Assembly (NCBI GenBank): GCA_945910005.1 | Contig: OX246746.1 | Coordinates: 19,808,616-19,872,615, forward strand | Reading direction: 5' to 3' | DNA: 64,000 bases | DNA from: Isoperla grammatica | Lineage: Eukaryota; Arthropoda; Insecta; Plecoptera; Perlodidae | Shown: in pieces, positions 42,301-56,141 of the stretch | Numbering within the stretch: the stretch's first letter is position 1 | How the letters are laid out: the number at the start of each line of letters is the position of its first letter | Program-made: the position numbers and the translations under genes | Notes under the pieces: generated by a model | Database searches by the model: none | Seen by the model: the letters and a program-made list of their open reading frames with translations, nothing else | Told to the model about the DNA's origin: nothing

Positions 42301-45300
42301 GTTAATTGTACAATGTAGAAGGGGCATAAGAAACAATTAGAAAGCAAGGGAGTGGTAAGGAGCGGTACACAATGAAAAACAATTACATTTCCAAGTGACA
42401 TAACAAAACAATTATAACAAACATACTATTCTCTGTAAATTGTGAACGCTTATTTGAAAAATATTTCTAAATGTATTCTTACAACAAAAGTTAGACGAAA
42501 TAATTTTTCCACGGACAAATGTTAGATAGCAATGATAATTAATGTCCGTAACGTCACGAATATGTAAATTTTAATTTTAATTTTAATAAATATTGTAGAT
42601 CGAAATCGAAGCACCTTGCACCACTGCCTGACTGACCGTTGCGAGTGTGAGCTATTTACATCGCCGTCCCGCACCTCCCGAGTGACTATAACGATACCGC
42701 CTCGTAGTGAGTCAAGGTCAGGCAACAATCGAGTATTCGTAATTACTAATTTCCTTCCACTCACGAATATTATCATTTCTAAGTTATTGTGTGCAAAATC
42801 TCATTTATCACGAGCTCTCTTATCACTAGTGTAAATAAAATATCCAACAAAACATCTTTGGTAACCGACTCGGTACCATTCTTTGGCTCTCTCCCTTTCA
42901 CAGCTCACCGCCCTCCGAAATCAGTGGTTATGATTATGTGGGCGGCGCCTCACCGCTCATCACTATCACCCGCATGGAAGTATGCGGGTTGAACTATGCA
43001 GATCTATCTCTGCTATAATGGACAGATTGTAGTTTACAGGCAGAGTCACGTTTTCTTGTCCAAGGTCGATGGCAAACGAAGTAGAAGTGGGTCTGGGCAA
43101 AAATTCGGCGATGTTTCGTAAATGGAGTAATGGCGTAACCTTGCGCGCTGTTAGCGCAAAAAATCGCCGGAGCTTCGTGTGATGTGGGCGTATGACGGTA
43201 TGAGACAACCTCATCAGATCACTTGAGTACTGAGCTGTGTGCATCGAGCCACATGGACCAACGCTAACACAGAACACGTTCTTAGACCAATTACAAAAAA
43301 TATATCCCCGTCTCTCGCTCTACTACTGCTACATTAAATGGGATTCCTTTTAATTGTTATTGATACTTTCTTTTGGGAATGTCGAAAATAAACACACCAT
43401 GTGGCGAATTTAAAAACACGACGGGATCGCAACAAAAAATGTGTCCTTTAAAAAGTGGTGTAATTAATAATTAAGATAGAACTGAAATGACTAATTGAGC
43501 CCAACAAGTAAAGGTCGCACACGTCTGAGTGGGGGGGGGGGGGCGTTTGCCCCATGGGAATTCCTGTTTTCAAGGTCGCTTTACTCTCGACACGTGTCTA
43601 GGATTAAGGGCAACAGGTTGATAATTAACAACATGTCTAATACACGTGTATGTGAGTGAGGGATGGGGTGTGGAGAGGATATGTCTGCCGCATGCAAATT
43701 GCTATTTTTAAATGTGCTTTACTGCCAACACGTAGCTAAGGATAAAGACCTTCTGTCATTCATTGATTCAATAAGTTTAATACATGCATACATACAGTGT
43801 TAAAGCACAGTTAAAGTGTAGGGGTGGCCTTATGACCCTGAGTTCCCTAACTGATAGCACCTGGAGAAACAAGTTCTAATTACGATGTTTAGGTAAGTTG
43901 ATATACGAGTACAAGTGTCTGAATACTTTGATTTATTCAACCGTCCATCATTGCACAATTTTTTATTCCAAATGTCTCAAGGTGGTATCTCAACCTACCC
44001 TGCGGAGACCTCGATTTTCTGTAGGTAAAAATTGCTTTAAAATAGTCAAAAATATGTCTTCCCCTTTCTTTGTTCCAATAAACATTTCCGTTATTCAAAT
44101 TATCTTATTTAACTTTTATAATGTGTGCAACATACCCTTCGGAATAGAGAAGCATATATAAGAAAGATCATTCAATTATTCAAAGTTAAATTAAGGAAGT
44201 TAGTCGGAGCTCCACACTGGTCCTTTTTTTTAATACCGAAGCTGAAATCCGGTACTATTTATATCTACACATCAAATCATAATGATTCCTTACTTGTATA
44301 TATTTAAAAATACCAGAAATAACGCTTCAAAATCTAGTCAAATACAAACAATATGAAATAAATCTAAAACTGATTACTTTTTAGCTAACTAAACGAACAA
44401 GTACCACTGACATACTGCACCAATAGAAATACAGTTAAACGTCGAAATCGTCAAGCTTTTTTTTAATTATTTCCACGGAAAATAAAACTGGTTTATTAGT
44501 AAAAAAATGTGTTAGACACTAAAATTTGTATCTTGCTCTCTCTTTAAATATCTTGTATTTTTGTGTGTGTGTGGGGGGGGGGGGGGGGGGGGAGAACAAA
44601 TTATCACTGAGCTCCGCTACTTCTTTGTAACCCTTTGGTCACTGCTAGGGGATGACATATTTTAATGGATTTCTTTATGATAATTTTAAACGATTTTTAG
44701 CCAACATAAATCGTAAGTTCCTCAGGGTTTGGGCTCGATACAAGTACCAACGTGACGCACGCACCTAAATGCTCATCATTTGTACGCCGACTGTGCTGGT
44801 GACGATAATAGCTAACAAGGTCGCTGGCGCGACCTTGTTCCCTCGCCAGTCATTTCCGGGGCATATGTTACAAACTAATCAAATACTGACAGTGTCACTT
44901 GTTATAATTTATAAAACGACGTGAAGTAAATAAATATTTTACAAAATTAATAGTTGAAAGAAACACATTTCGCCCTCCGAGATACCAGGGTGATGTAATA
45001 TTAGCTCTAAAAGAACATCCACGAGATTAAAAATAATCTGCTGATACGATGATTCGATTACATTAATTAAAATCGTGATACACAACTCTTACAACACTAT
45101 ATCGACAACATTAGGATTATGATTTTATCTGTAAATGGACTTATGCCATTTACTGTAGGGCGCGATCAATTTAAAAAAAATATATATAATGGAATTGGAA
45201 CGTATATAACAATAGAAGCTCATTTTCCCCAAACGTAAATAGGACCCATCATTTCTTAAAAATGAATCATATTTTAAAATATTAAAACGGTCTTCTGCTA

Positions 45301-48300
45301 TGATTTTAAATTGCCATTTAACCAATAATAAAAACTAAAAAGTGTGATAAGATAATCATTATAAATGTTTACGCATATTGACAAAATGTAAGGATAAAAT
45401 TGAATTGTACACCATTTCATTTACCGAACTACTTATAACTCCAGTCCTCCAGACAGGCTTTGTAAGTCCCTGTCTCAACTACATACTGCACTTATGGACT
45501 ACTCACACTAGGAAAACGCTCTGTTTGACGCGTTGATAAACGAGCGCGTCCATATGTCCACGAACTTTCTGGCGAAAAGTTCTCAAAGCCATCGTCATTG
45601 TTCAATGAAAGTGACAAAAATGTGGAAAGATTTGAGTTTTTACTGTTATAGTTATTACACTTCCTGCCATTGTTCAATAAAAGATCGATTGTCCATATAA
45701 ATTATAGCTTGGATGTTTCGTTGTCATAGTTACTTCACTACAATTCAGCAATACAAAATTGTAATTTGTACCTACAATTCTCATCGGATCGCGTTGAAAT
45801 TTGTATATTCGTGACCGGCTAGAAATTTACTAAAAAATGGCTATCTCACATTTTGCCGCCATTGTGTTTGGGAGTAACTTTGTAATAATTAAATTGTAAC
45901 TTTGTAACTTTTCAACAGATTTGTCCACAAAACTAATGACGTTAAATCCACATCGAGGCTTGTAGATGGTCCAAATTTCAAATTGATCGGACTTTTCGTT
46001 CGACCGCTATCGCGATCAAAAAAAAAAACAAACAATTTTTTTTAAACCCCGTTTAGTCACCCCTGAATAATAATTGTACGTATTATTTAGTTTTTTCTAT
46101 CACACACGACTGGATTTACAATATGAATGTGTATTTTTCGTAACAATGCATAAACATTACTTCAGATTGGCCATAAAGTGTAAAACCAAAAACACACTCT
46201 AAAATTGTATGAATTTTCTGTAACATGTAGCGTCGCACAAGTACTATCTATGTATTTACGATCACACGGCCTACACATGTGTTCATACAACGTGCACAAA
46301 CAAAGACAAATAAATATAACACACACAAGGGTGAAGTGAACACCTTAAACGCAATATCCAATAATCACTTCATTAATGTTGATAGCACACTCATAGATCG
46401 TCGATTATACAAATCACATGGACAAGTCAACACGCACCCATGCACTCGCTGTGAAGACTACTGCATATGTGGACGGATTTTGTTCTCATACTGATTTTAA
46501 GAAACAACCCCCCTCACGCCACATAAATATCGGAAACCATAACGGCCACGGCCAGGCACAAATTCTGTGACACTTTCCAGATGAAATTTGATCCTTACAG
46601 TCAGCCCCACCGATTATAGCATGACCAAACCATTACGCGGGCCACAAGGCATCTGTTTTCACAGCACAAGAAATTCCACACAAATGGGGGAAATTAGGAC
46701 ATGGCAATAATCCGTAAACGATATACCAGGAAACATAGAAATCGGTAGGCCTAACGAGTGCATCAAAAAAATCATACAATACATATCATATTGCACAATG
46801 ATCATAAACTTCATGAAACAATAAATACAACAGATTTCGTAGATATTGTTCTAAGTGCGATAAAACAATTTGAATTCAGTAAAACGTAATGCTTTGATAC
46901 TTTGACTTTTGGGCAAGACACGTACTACATACCAAAATTATGAAAATAATAATTATTATTGGTGAACCAATAATATTAAAAATAAAATAATTAGAATCCT
47001 GAGACACAACTCCCATAAAACAATCCCGACATCATTAGGATTATGATTTTTTACCTGTAAATTGGACTTGCAAAAAGGAGAATGAATGCTATTTCTACTA
47101 TATGAATATATTAATTTCTTTATGCATGTCATGTAAGGGCTGAAATTTATAATCTGATAATGTTTCTACATACTGTTGTGGCATTAGAACATAGTGACGA
47201 ACAGTGTCCAGATAGGCAAAATGAATTCTATCACGGCGACACAGTCAAAACTGCGAGCTATACGATAATTTAGGTGCATGTTCCGTTTTTTGTATAAACA
47301 CATGGTAAGATTCCCCCTCCCTCTTCGCCTCCTGTGTCTGACCCCGATATGAAACAGACCCTCATAATTCACTTGCCACTAAACATGATGCCATTAACCA
47401 ATAAGCTGGCAGCGTGCTTTTACAGTGAAGCCACAGTTTACTGACGTTTCGTCACACAACATATCAATTAACTTCAATTAATTAAATACATACAGGGGGA
47501 AGTCGGAAGGGTTTATTTTATATCCAACTGTCCGGTTTGAGGATCACATGGAACAAGCGGAGAAAGTGGACAGTATGAAGAAGCATACCTATAACTCGAC
47601 TATTTCCTACTATACGACCTATTACAATCTTACAGATATCAGAGTAATAGGTCTTATGATAGTTGATAGGTGAACAAGAACCTTGTTTTTCGAGACGTTT
47701 CGAAAATTATTCAAGCTGAGTGCAAGCTTCACCGAAGATATTTTTTATGCATTTTACGTTCATCTATTTCTATTTTTAGGCATCACTTTCTTATTAGCTT
47801 TTTAAAACATACATTAAGTGTTAATTGCTTCAATTTCAATTTTTGTTTTTAATAAATGTTTTGTTATTGTTCTGTGTCGAATGGCAAGAGCTTTGGCTGT
47901 AGAGACCGATATTGTTAATAAAGGTTCTACTATCATCAAGTCGTTTGATGTTCTGGTTACGAGAGGTACGTGCATGGTTTCTTGCGAATATTAATCAGTG
48001 ATACATACGAATAAATATATTCAAAGTAATACAACCAATTTGATAATCGCTGTCGTGTCATACGAAAGTATACTACAAAGTTGCAACTGCTCTAACTCCG
48101 GCCGTACATACAAATCTCTTGCTAATTGCGCTATCGGGTACATACCGCAAATATTAGAAAGAAAAAATGATACACTGTAGTGTACACACTTAATAAAATC
48201 TTAGTATGTAATATAGGCCTACACTTTACAGTGTAGGCCTACACCAAATAAATACAGCTCTGTGTAATATTAATATCATGTTTTAGTTTTCCGTATTACA

Positions 48301-48388
48301 ACTTTCACGGTTTTATTTCAATAACAGCCATATGCATTTTGCAAGGGTAGTATCGTTGAGTGACTAACATATAATCCGGCTTTGAAGC
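42301..48388. other. intergenic, no genes recognised
   Basis: Includes poly-G tracts at 43531 and 44573, the hairpin AACAAGGTCGC/GCGACCTTGTT at 44814-44839, a hairpin near 47612-47668 and the palindrome TAGGCCTACACT/AGTGTAGGCCTA at 48214-48241. A repeat at 46051-46236 recurs at 48775-48961, and a second pair sits at 45075-45140 and 47000-47075. A somewhat GC-richer island lies at 42600-43300 without a recognisable product. Confidence 0.5.
46051..46236 (+). repeat. dispersed direct repeat, copy 1 (pair with 48775)
   Basis: Shares long identical runs such as TGCATAAACATTACTTCAGA and TTGGCCATAAAGTGTAAAAC with 48775-48961, same orientation. A TE family is likely; ends unknown. Confidence 0.85.
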
Positions 48389-48498
48389 ATGGCGACATAC
48401 GATCTGGGCCAGACTGCTTTTTGTATCACCGGACAAATCCTCGGTTTTTGCATTGCCATAATAGTAATTGGGCATCTAACAATGGAAGACTCATTTGC
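48389..48498 (+). CDS. possible first coding exon of an unidentified small membrane protein
   Basis: ATG in a good context (A at -3, G at +4) opens a frame reading MATYDLGQTAFCITGQILGF, then CIAIIVIGHLTMEDSF, ending at a consensus donor GTAAGT. If unspliced it stops at the TAA inside that donor after 37 residues. The middle is hydrophobic enough for one membrane segment. I do not recognise it and found no partner exon, so it may be chance or a transposon remnant. Confidence 0.3.
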
Positions 48499-48774
48499 GT
48501 AAGTGTACTACAACAGTCATTCCACATTTTGTCCACGCACACGTAAACACGAGCATTCCACTTGTCGTTCTTTATAGCGCGAGGCTGAGCTGAGGATCGT
48601 TCAAACTAGAATTATTCATCTATCCTTCAACTAATAGCATTGCTAATTTACATACTATTACATTCCTTTAGTGACAAATGCCATGCAAAAAATCAGTAAT
48701 ATGGGTTGCAATCTTCAACCAGAAATAAATTCATTTATCTTGCCGAGCCCAAAATGCGGGCCAAAACTTGACCT

Positions 48775-48961
48775 GTTTAGTCACCCCTGGATAATATTTT
48801 ATGTATTATTTTGTTTTTTTTCTATCACATACGACTGGATTTACAACATGAATGCGTATTTTTCGTAACAATGCATAAACATTACTTCAGATTGGCCATA
48901 AAGTGTAAAACCAAAAACACAATTTAAAATTGAATGAATTTTCTGTAACACGTAGCGTCTC
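48775..48961 (+). repeat. dispersed direct repeat, copy 2
   Basis: Second copy of the 46051-46236 repeat, same orientation, about 2.7 kb away. Divergence is by scattered substitutions. Confidence 0.85.
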
Positions 48962-49281
48962 AAATACAAATGTCAGAAATGTAAATGTTACGCCATTCTA
49001 AAGTCAAAGGATTACTACAGGTCAAGTTTGAGTTTCATAATGATAACGCAAAATTGATAGCAGACATTTTTAAAAAAACCGTAGCGATGTGCAAAGTAAC
49101 AAATTTTGTTGTCTTACAAAACTTGCACTTAGTGGTACTTACGCCCGGCTCAAAATATTGAGATTTACAAAACACATACGTCATTCTACTGAGATCATTA
49201 TTGACAAGTTTCATTTATATTCGTTAATATCTTCTACTTCAAATAAATACATCTTTCTTGTCGCGCGTGAAATGCGAACGG

Positions 49282-49320
49282 ATACATACATACATACATA
49301 CATACATACATACATACATA
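49282..49320. repeat. ACAT microsatellite
   Basis: About ten ACAT units. Confidence 0.95.
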
Positions 49321-49749
49321 AATCTGGTGCAAACTTATAAGGCCGCTGTCGCGCCCTAATAACCTAACGTGCATCCTCCGCTGGCTGCGACTTGCGAGGA
49401 GCTGCAAGAACACACTTCTGTATGTACACCAGACAACGGAAGTGACGTCACTAAATTAAAAACATTGCAATGTTCGATAGCCAGCCCAGCACGTGTACGT
49501 TAAGTCAAGGCTGGATTCAATATAAAGACATTATCACTAATCAATTTAATTTACGTACGGCGCATAGCAAGTGTGTGTAGTGCTGTGACGTAGGGCGTTG
49601 TTTGTGAGGGGATCGACAACAGTCAAACAAGCATTTCAGGATAAAATTCAAGTTCCTTTTGCAGAATTCTATTTTTAATAATGAATTTACATTCAAAATA
49701 AAGGTTTGTTGTAATTTCGAGTGAGGAAGCGAACCGAAAACACTTCGAA

Positions 49750-51352
49750 GTGAGACATGAAGGGGACCGGAAGGGTTAAGACCGGAAGCACCTCATACGA
49801 AGTAGGAGGAGACCGGATGGAGAAGCACCTTCAGATGCAACAGTAAGTAGCAGCACCTGCGTGTGGGACCGGACCGGAAGGGGACAAGTCGGAAGGAAGC
49901 ACCTTCAGATGCAACAGTAAGTAGCAGCACCTGCGTGTGGGACCGGACCGGCAGGGGACAAGTCGGAAGGAAGCACCTTCAGATGCAACAGTAAGTAGCA
50001 GCACCTGCGTGTGGGACCGGACCGGCAGGGGACAAACCGGTCGGAAGCACCTTCAGATGCAACAGTAAGTAGCAGCACCTGCGTGTGGGACCGGACCGGA
50101 AGGGGACAAACCGGACGGAAGCACCTTCAGATGCAACAGTAAGTAGCAGCACCTGCGTGTGAGACCGGACCGGAAGGAGGCAAACCGGACGGAAGCACCT
50201 TCAGATGCAACAGTAAGTAGCAGCACCTGCGCGTGGGACTGGACCGGACGGAAGCACCTTCAGATGCAACAGTAAGTAGCAGCACCTGCGTGTGGGACCG
50301 GACCGGAAGGGGGCAAACCGGACGGAAGCACCTTCAGATGCAACAGTAAGTAGCAGCACCTGCGTGTGGGACTGGACCGGACGGAAGCACCTTCAGATCC
50401 AACAGTAAGTAGCAGCACCTGCGTGTGGGACCGGACCGGAAGGGGACAAGCCGGAAGGAAGCACCTTCAGATGCAACAGTAACTAGCAGCACCTGCGTGT
50501 GGGACCGGACCGGAAGGAGGCAAACCGGACGGAAGCACCTTCAGATGCAACAGTAAGTAGAAGCACGTGCGTGTGGGACCGGACCGGAAGGGGGCAAACC
50601 GGACGGAAGCACCTTCAGATGCAACAGTAAGTAGCAGCACCTGCGTGTGGGACCGGACCGGAAGGCGGCAAACCGGACGGAAGCACCTTCAGATGCAACA
50701 GTAAGTAGCAGCACCTGCGTGTGGGACCGGACCGGAAGGGGACAAACCGGACGGAAGCACCTTCAGATGCAACAGTAAGTAGCAGCACCTGCGTGTGGGA
50801 CCGGACCGGAAGGAGGCAAACCGGACGGAAGCACCTTCAGATGCAACAGTAAGTAGCAGCACCTGCGTGTGGGACCGGACCGGAAGGGGACAAACCGGAC
50901 GGAAGCACCTTCAGATGCAACAGTAACTAGCAGCACCTGCGTGTGGGACCGGACCGGAAGGAGGCAAACCGGACGGAAGCACCTTCAGATGCAACAGTAA
51001 GTAGAAGCACGTGCGTGTGGGACCGGACCGGAAGGGGGCAAACCGGACGGAAGCACCTTCAGATGCAACAGTAAGTAGCAGCACCTGCGTGTGGGACCGG
51101 ACCGGAAGGCGGCAAACCGGACGGAAGCACCTTCAGATGCAACAGTAAGTAGCAGCACCTGCGTGTGGGACCGGACCGGAAGGGGACAAACCGGACGGAA
51201 GCACCTTCAGATGCAACAGTAAGTAGCAGCACCTGCGTGTGGGACCGGACCGGAAGGAGGCAAACCGGACGGAAGCACCTTCAGATGCAACAGTAAGTAG
51301 CAGCACCTGCGTGTGGGACCGGACCGGAAGGGGACAAGCCGGAAGGAAGCCC
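49750..51352. repeat. ~74-bp minisatellite with 444-bp higher-order repeat
   Basis: About 21 units built on GCACCTTCAGATGCAACAGT, AAGTAGCAGCACCTGCGTGT and a GGACCGGACCGGAAGG block. Two units are short (about 57 bp). Variant order (AACTAG, then AGAAGCACGTG, then GGG/CGG/GGA/AGG/GGA before CAAACC) is repeated twice starting at 50481 and 50925, exactly 444 bp apart, so a six-unit block was duplicated recently. No coding. Confidence 0.93.
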
Positions 51353-52180
51353 GCACCATAAACCGTAACCTGTCAACCGCCTTTATATGGACCACATGGG
51401 GACAGGCGCTCCCTTCAGTTGCAGGTTGCGCATTGCCTCCCGAAACAAAATGATACAGTGTCTCACAAAGATAATATTGCAATAAAAATGTTTACACCTT
51501 ATTTTATTGGAATCTTCAACCTGCCGTCATTCACAGCATCATTAGAACGATTTCCACTCAGAAAAGAAGGTTCAAGTCATTTAAGAAAGGTAAAAGCCAA
51601 AAGGTATCGTCCCTCTCAAAGAAACTTAACCCCTGAAGTGAGTTTCTAACTATGCTTTAAACCCAAAAGAAAATGCAACAATGTGTGTGGCCATTAATAA
51701 CATTTGTAAAACGCATAGAAACTATATAGACACGGACCCTCCTCGACCAACCCCCATAGTAATAAAAGAGTGTTCAGTATGTGTGCGCGCTGTTGTACCG
51801 ATCGGAATGTTTTGGTCTCTCAAGGGGCCAGAGAAGCCGACACTATACAAGCCCAATGCAGTCATGAAATCTTCAAAACTACACCCCTATTACAGGGTTG
51901 CTTGAATATTGAACTCAATCATTGTGAGAAGAGACCGCAAATTCCTCTCCGAACATGATATAGGGTGGCTAAAAAGGTTGTTAACGACACGATTAGAAAG
52001 CTAACACGACCGTTATAAAAATGACGATACCAGAGGGTTTTGAGATACCCTCATTCAATGTCATTGTATTTTTTGAGAATAATGCCTGGTTATCGAACTA
52101 TTTAATGTTGACTTATTGTTGCTGACTGATTACTAATAAATTTAAATTAATACAACGTATGGAAAATATTATTACAAAAT
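51353..52180. other. intergenic, nothing recognised
   Basis: Mixed sequence with short open frames lacking domains. Confidence 0.45.
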
Positions 52181-52225
52181 TAAATAATATTGAATTAAAA
52201 ATAATATTATTATTATTATTAAAAA

Positions 52226-52256
<31 letters not shown>

Positions 52257-52380
52257 TTATTGTTGCAATACATACAAACTCGGTCAAAACCGGCATAAAC
52301 ATGTTGTACGGACACAAATGTCAAGTATTTCCATGTGTTTACCTTATTAAAATCTACTTAGAACTACTTAATATATCTTC

Positions 52381-52519
52381 TTCTACTTCTTCTTGTTCTT
52401 CTTCTTCTTCTTCTTCTTCTTCTTCTTCTTCTTCTTCTTCTTCTTCTTCTTCTTCTTCTTCTTCTTCTTCTTCTTCTTCTTCTTCTTCTTCTTCTTCTTC
52501 TTCTTCTTCTTCTGCTTCT
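52381..52519. repeat. TTC microsatellite
   Basis: About 44 near-perfect TTC units. The Ser-, Phe- and Arg-homopolymer frames across it are artefacts. A TTA tract lies on each side (52200-52257 and 52751-52850). Confidence 0.95.
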
Positions 52520-52750
52520 CAAATGCCCACATTTGGCTATACTACTTAATATATCATTGTCCACATTATTTTTTCCAAACCGAATTGTGGATGCTATGTA
52601 CGGTCGTGGCCGATTTGTACTCATCCCAGCATTCGCTCTTTGTACGGTGGAAACCACGAAAACCACCATCGGGATGGAGAACTTCTTGAAGTCTTCATTC
52701 TTCTTAGTTCAAAAATTTTCGCACTATCCTACACGTGTTCAAAATAATTG

Positions 52751-52764
52751 CTTATTATTATCTA

Positions 52765-52850
<86 letters not shown>
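52751..52850. repeat. TTA microsatellite
   Basis: About 30 TTA units followed by a short A run. Confidence 0.95.
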
Positions 52851-52851
<1 letters not shown>

Positions 52852-53260
52852 AAAAAAAATAATATTAAATTTAAAAACAGGCATATCCAACCCCATTTTG
52901 TCTTATTGCGAGTAAAATTACAACAATAGATTAATTTTGTACCATTTTTTATATACGAATCAGTCTATGGCAACTAGAAAGTACCCTAATACAAAATTAT
53001 CTCCTACCAGTATAATACTGCGAGTGCGGTACAGTTTTTGTCAATTTACTCAAAACTAGCAAAAGTGGAGATGGCCGCTTTTGAATCAATATTCTCTGTA
53101 CCCCCGTAGCAAAATACCTGCGGACGCCCATGGACCATTAATCCGTGTATCGGTGGCTTTGTTTATAGCGTCTTTCATCCACAACAACGCATCAACAACG
53201 AGTCTATACACACACACACACGTACACTAGGAGACGAGTTTTTTGTAAGATAAGATGTAA

Positions 53261-53487
53261 GGTACCTGGTGTTAGGGAGAATCTGTCCCTTTTCAGGTGA
53301 CTAACTGGCTCTCGTTAATTAGGCATTTGAATAGTTGGGGCCGGAATGTCCGAAGGTAGTTACTTGAGACGGCATCGTTCGCTTTATGACTTAAGAAAAC
53401 CTGGCAGAAAACATCAGTCAGGATTATAACTGGTGAGGAGAATCGAACACAAGAGTCTCTCAGTAAACGGTCAATGCTCAGAGGCCC
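53261..53487 (-). mobile_element. tRNA-derived SINE, copy D (diverged)
   Basis: Shares CTTTTCAGGTGACTAACTGG, GGAATGTCCGAAGG and CATCAGTCAGGATT with the family, but both promoter boxes are heavily mutated. An old copy. Confidence 0.72.
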
Positions 53488-53519
53488 TGGCCCTGAGGAA
53501 TCCCACTTCATTCACACAA

Positions 53520-54240
<721 letters not shown>

Positions 54241-54839
54241 GCAAACAATAAAAGACTTCCAATACGAGCAGTGTCACACCCCACTATGTAAAGAGTGATA
54301 TTTACGACCGACCAGTGAGCTGCCGAGGCGCAGTCGTGAGTGATCGGCACAACAAAAGACCCATCTTGTCCACGAGGCCACTGCCTGAGGCCTCGACCAG
54401 ACCTACCGCCTCTAATCTACCTGGGGAGCCGCTAACACGAGATTCATTCGCCCTTTTAATTGTTACCTGACCACGCAAATTTAAAATTATTTTATTGATA
54501 CATTGAGATTGAGAACGCTTCACGATATTGAAAGAATTATTCTAACCAAAGATTTTGTTTTGAATTAACTACAAAATTAATTTTAAAACTTTCAAAAATT
54601 GAAATGGTTGCTATTGTAATTTTTATTCGTAATTAAATAATTGTACAGATAGGCCTATAGCAATCGTAACAGTTAAAATATTTGAAAGTTTATAAATTGA
54701 ATTGTTTAGTTGGTTCAAAACCAAATCTTTGGTTATAACCACTTTTTCATATCTGGCAACGCTCTCAAGATATCAATAAAATTAAAAAAACAAAACGTCA
54801 AATTTGCGTGTTTTTTCATTCCGAGGAATCCCTCGTCGT

Positions 54840-54994
54840 TAATGGCATCAGAACACACAATACAATTTAAATTATACGCCTGCGAAGATTGGAAACGCGT
54901 GAACGCCAACGACTTCGTGCTCGAGAACGTCAAATTTAGCAGCTCTACGTATCTGTGTTTGCAAGAGATTGTTCCAAAAAAATATAAACAATAG
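54840..54994 (+). other. possible coding relic
   Basis: The frame MASEHTIQFKLYACEDWKRV, continuing NANDFVLENVKFSSSTYLC, has GC-rich third positions unlike the AT-rich flank, which suggests former coding sequence. I do not recognise the family and see no splice partner. Confidence 0.25.
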
Positions 54995-55189
54995 CCATCC
55001 GGGAAATATGCTATTCTATAATAGCATAAAACTTAAATTTAATTTATCATGTTCACCCTTATTTTCAGGTTGTGTACACACACAATTTTTAACAGTCCAG
55101 ATTTCCCATCAGAAGAAAACATTTTCTTTCTTTGTTTGGTGAATAGTACAGAGTGAACGTGTACGACACGAAATGGACTTCGGTCACAG

Positions 55190-55400
55190 TACTCACAGTG
55201 GCTCCCTCCTCGTCGTGGTGACTGGTGCCCGCAAAGAGGGCTCTCGTGCATTCCTTTATATTCATCTCACGTGGCCTTCATCATTTTTCCTCTTTCTACT
55301 TTCTCACTTCTTCATACTTGACTTGCCGTCCTTCTTTGCGATTCAAACGCCCACCGACCCCACACGCCCCCTAAAACCCATTAACCCTCAACCCCCCCCC
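55190..55400 (+). repeat. dispersed repeat, copy 2 (pair with 17030)
   Basis: Matches the nompC intron copy around CGCAAAGAGGGCTCTCGTGC, TTCATCTCACGTG and CTACTTTCTCAC. It ends in a poly-C tract. Confidence 0.7.
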
Positions 55401-56141
55401 CCCCTCTTTATTGAATTCCCTTCCCTTATTACAACCCCGACGTAGTATGCCTTAGTTCCTAGTCGAGTCCGAAGTGCTAACTATTATCTAACGTAATGCA
55501 ATGAATAACGTAGCCTGGATCGAACCAGGGTAGTTGAGTAACTATGACGTGAACATTATGTAGGCCAGGAACACCAAAATATGTCCGCCGAGGCCTCGGG
55601 GGCTCCAACACCGCGAGATATGGCCTTGCCGGCTGGTCACGTTTATTATGATTTGGGGGCTATAGTAACAATGTATTGGTACAGCTTTGTTCTTTGCTTC
55701 TACCGCAAAAGGGCGGTCGGAACTCGGAAATACACACCTCACACCGGGATTTACTTATAATTACAGTTACCTACACATATATCCCTTTTTGTTTATATTT
55801 GACCTATTATTTTATCAAACTTTAGTTTAAAAAAAAAGAGAAAAAATATTATCTACGTATCGTGATTCTGACTTTAGTTATGTAAATTTCAGGTCGAAAT
55901 CATTTTATTTGATATTCTTTGATACATTCCGAAGGTCGCCAATTAGTCGAACAAAAAACTGCCGGCCGGCTGGCGTGCCAGGAGGTTTGGTTTGGGAGCA
56001 AGAATTCCTTTGCTTATCTGCGGCGGTTGGGGCGGCCTCCATCTACCTACCTGTGATGCACTGATTTGACTCAGTAAATTATGCGAAAACTAGCCGCTCT
56101 TCGTTATAGGAGCGCTCGCTACACAGCGCAAAGACTAGCCC

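Noticed and set aside
42616..43277. Overlapping frames in a GC-richer island
   Set aside because: No domain signature and frames on both strands of similar quality; no evidence for a gene.
49750..51352. CRISPR-like regular array
   Set aside because: Whole units are repeated with no unique spacers, in a eukaryotic background; it is a minisatellite.
52364..52689. Poly-Ser, poly-Phe and poly-Arg frames
   Set aside because: Translations of the TTC microsatellite.
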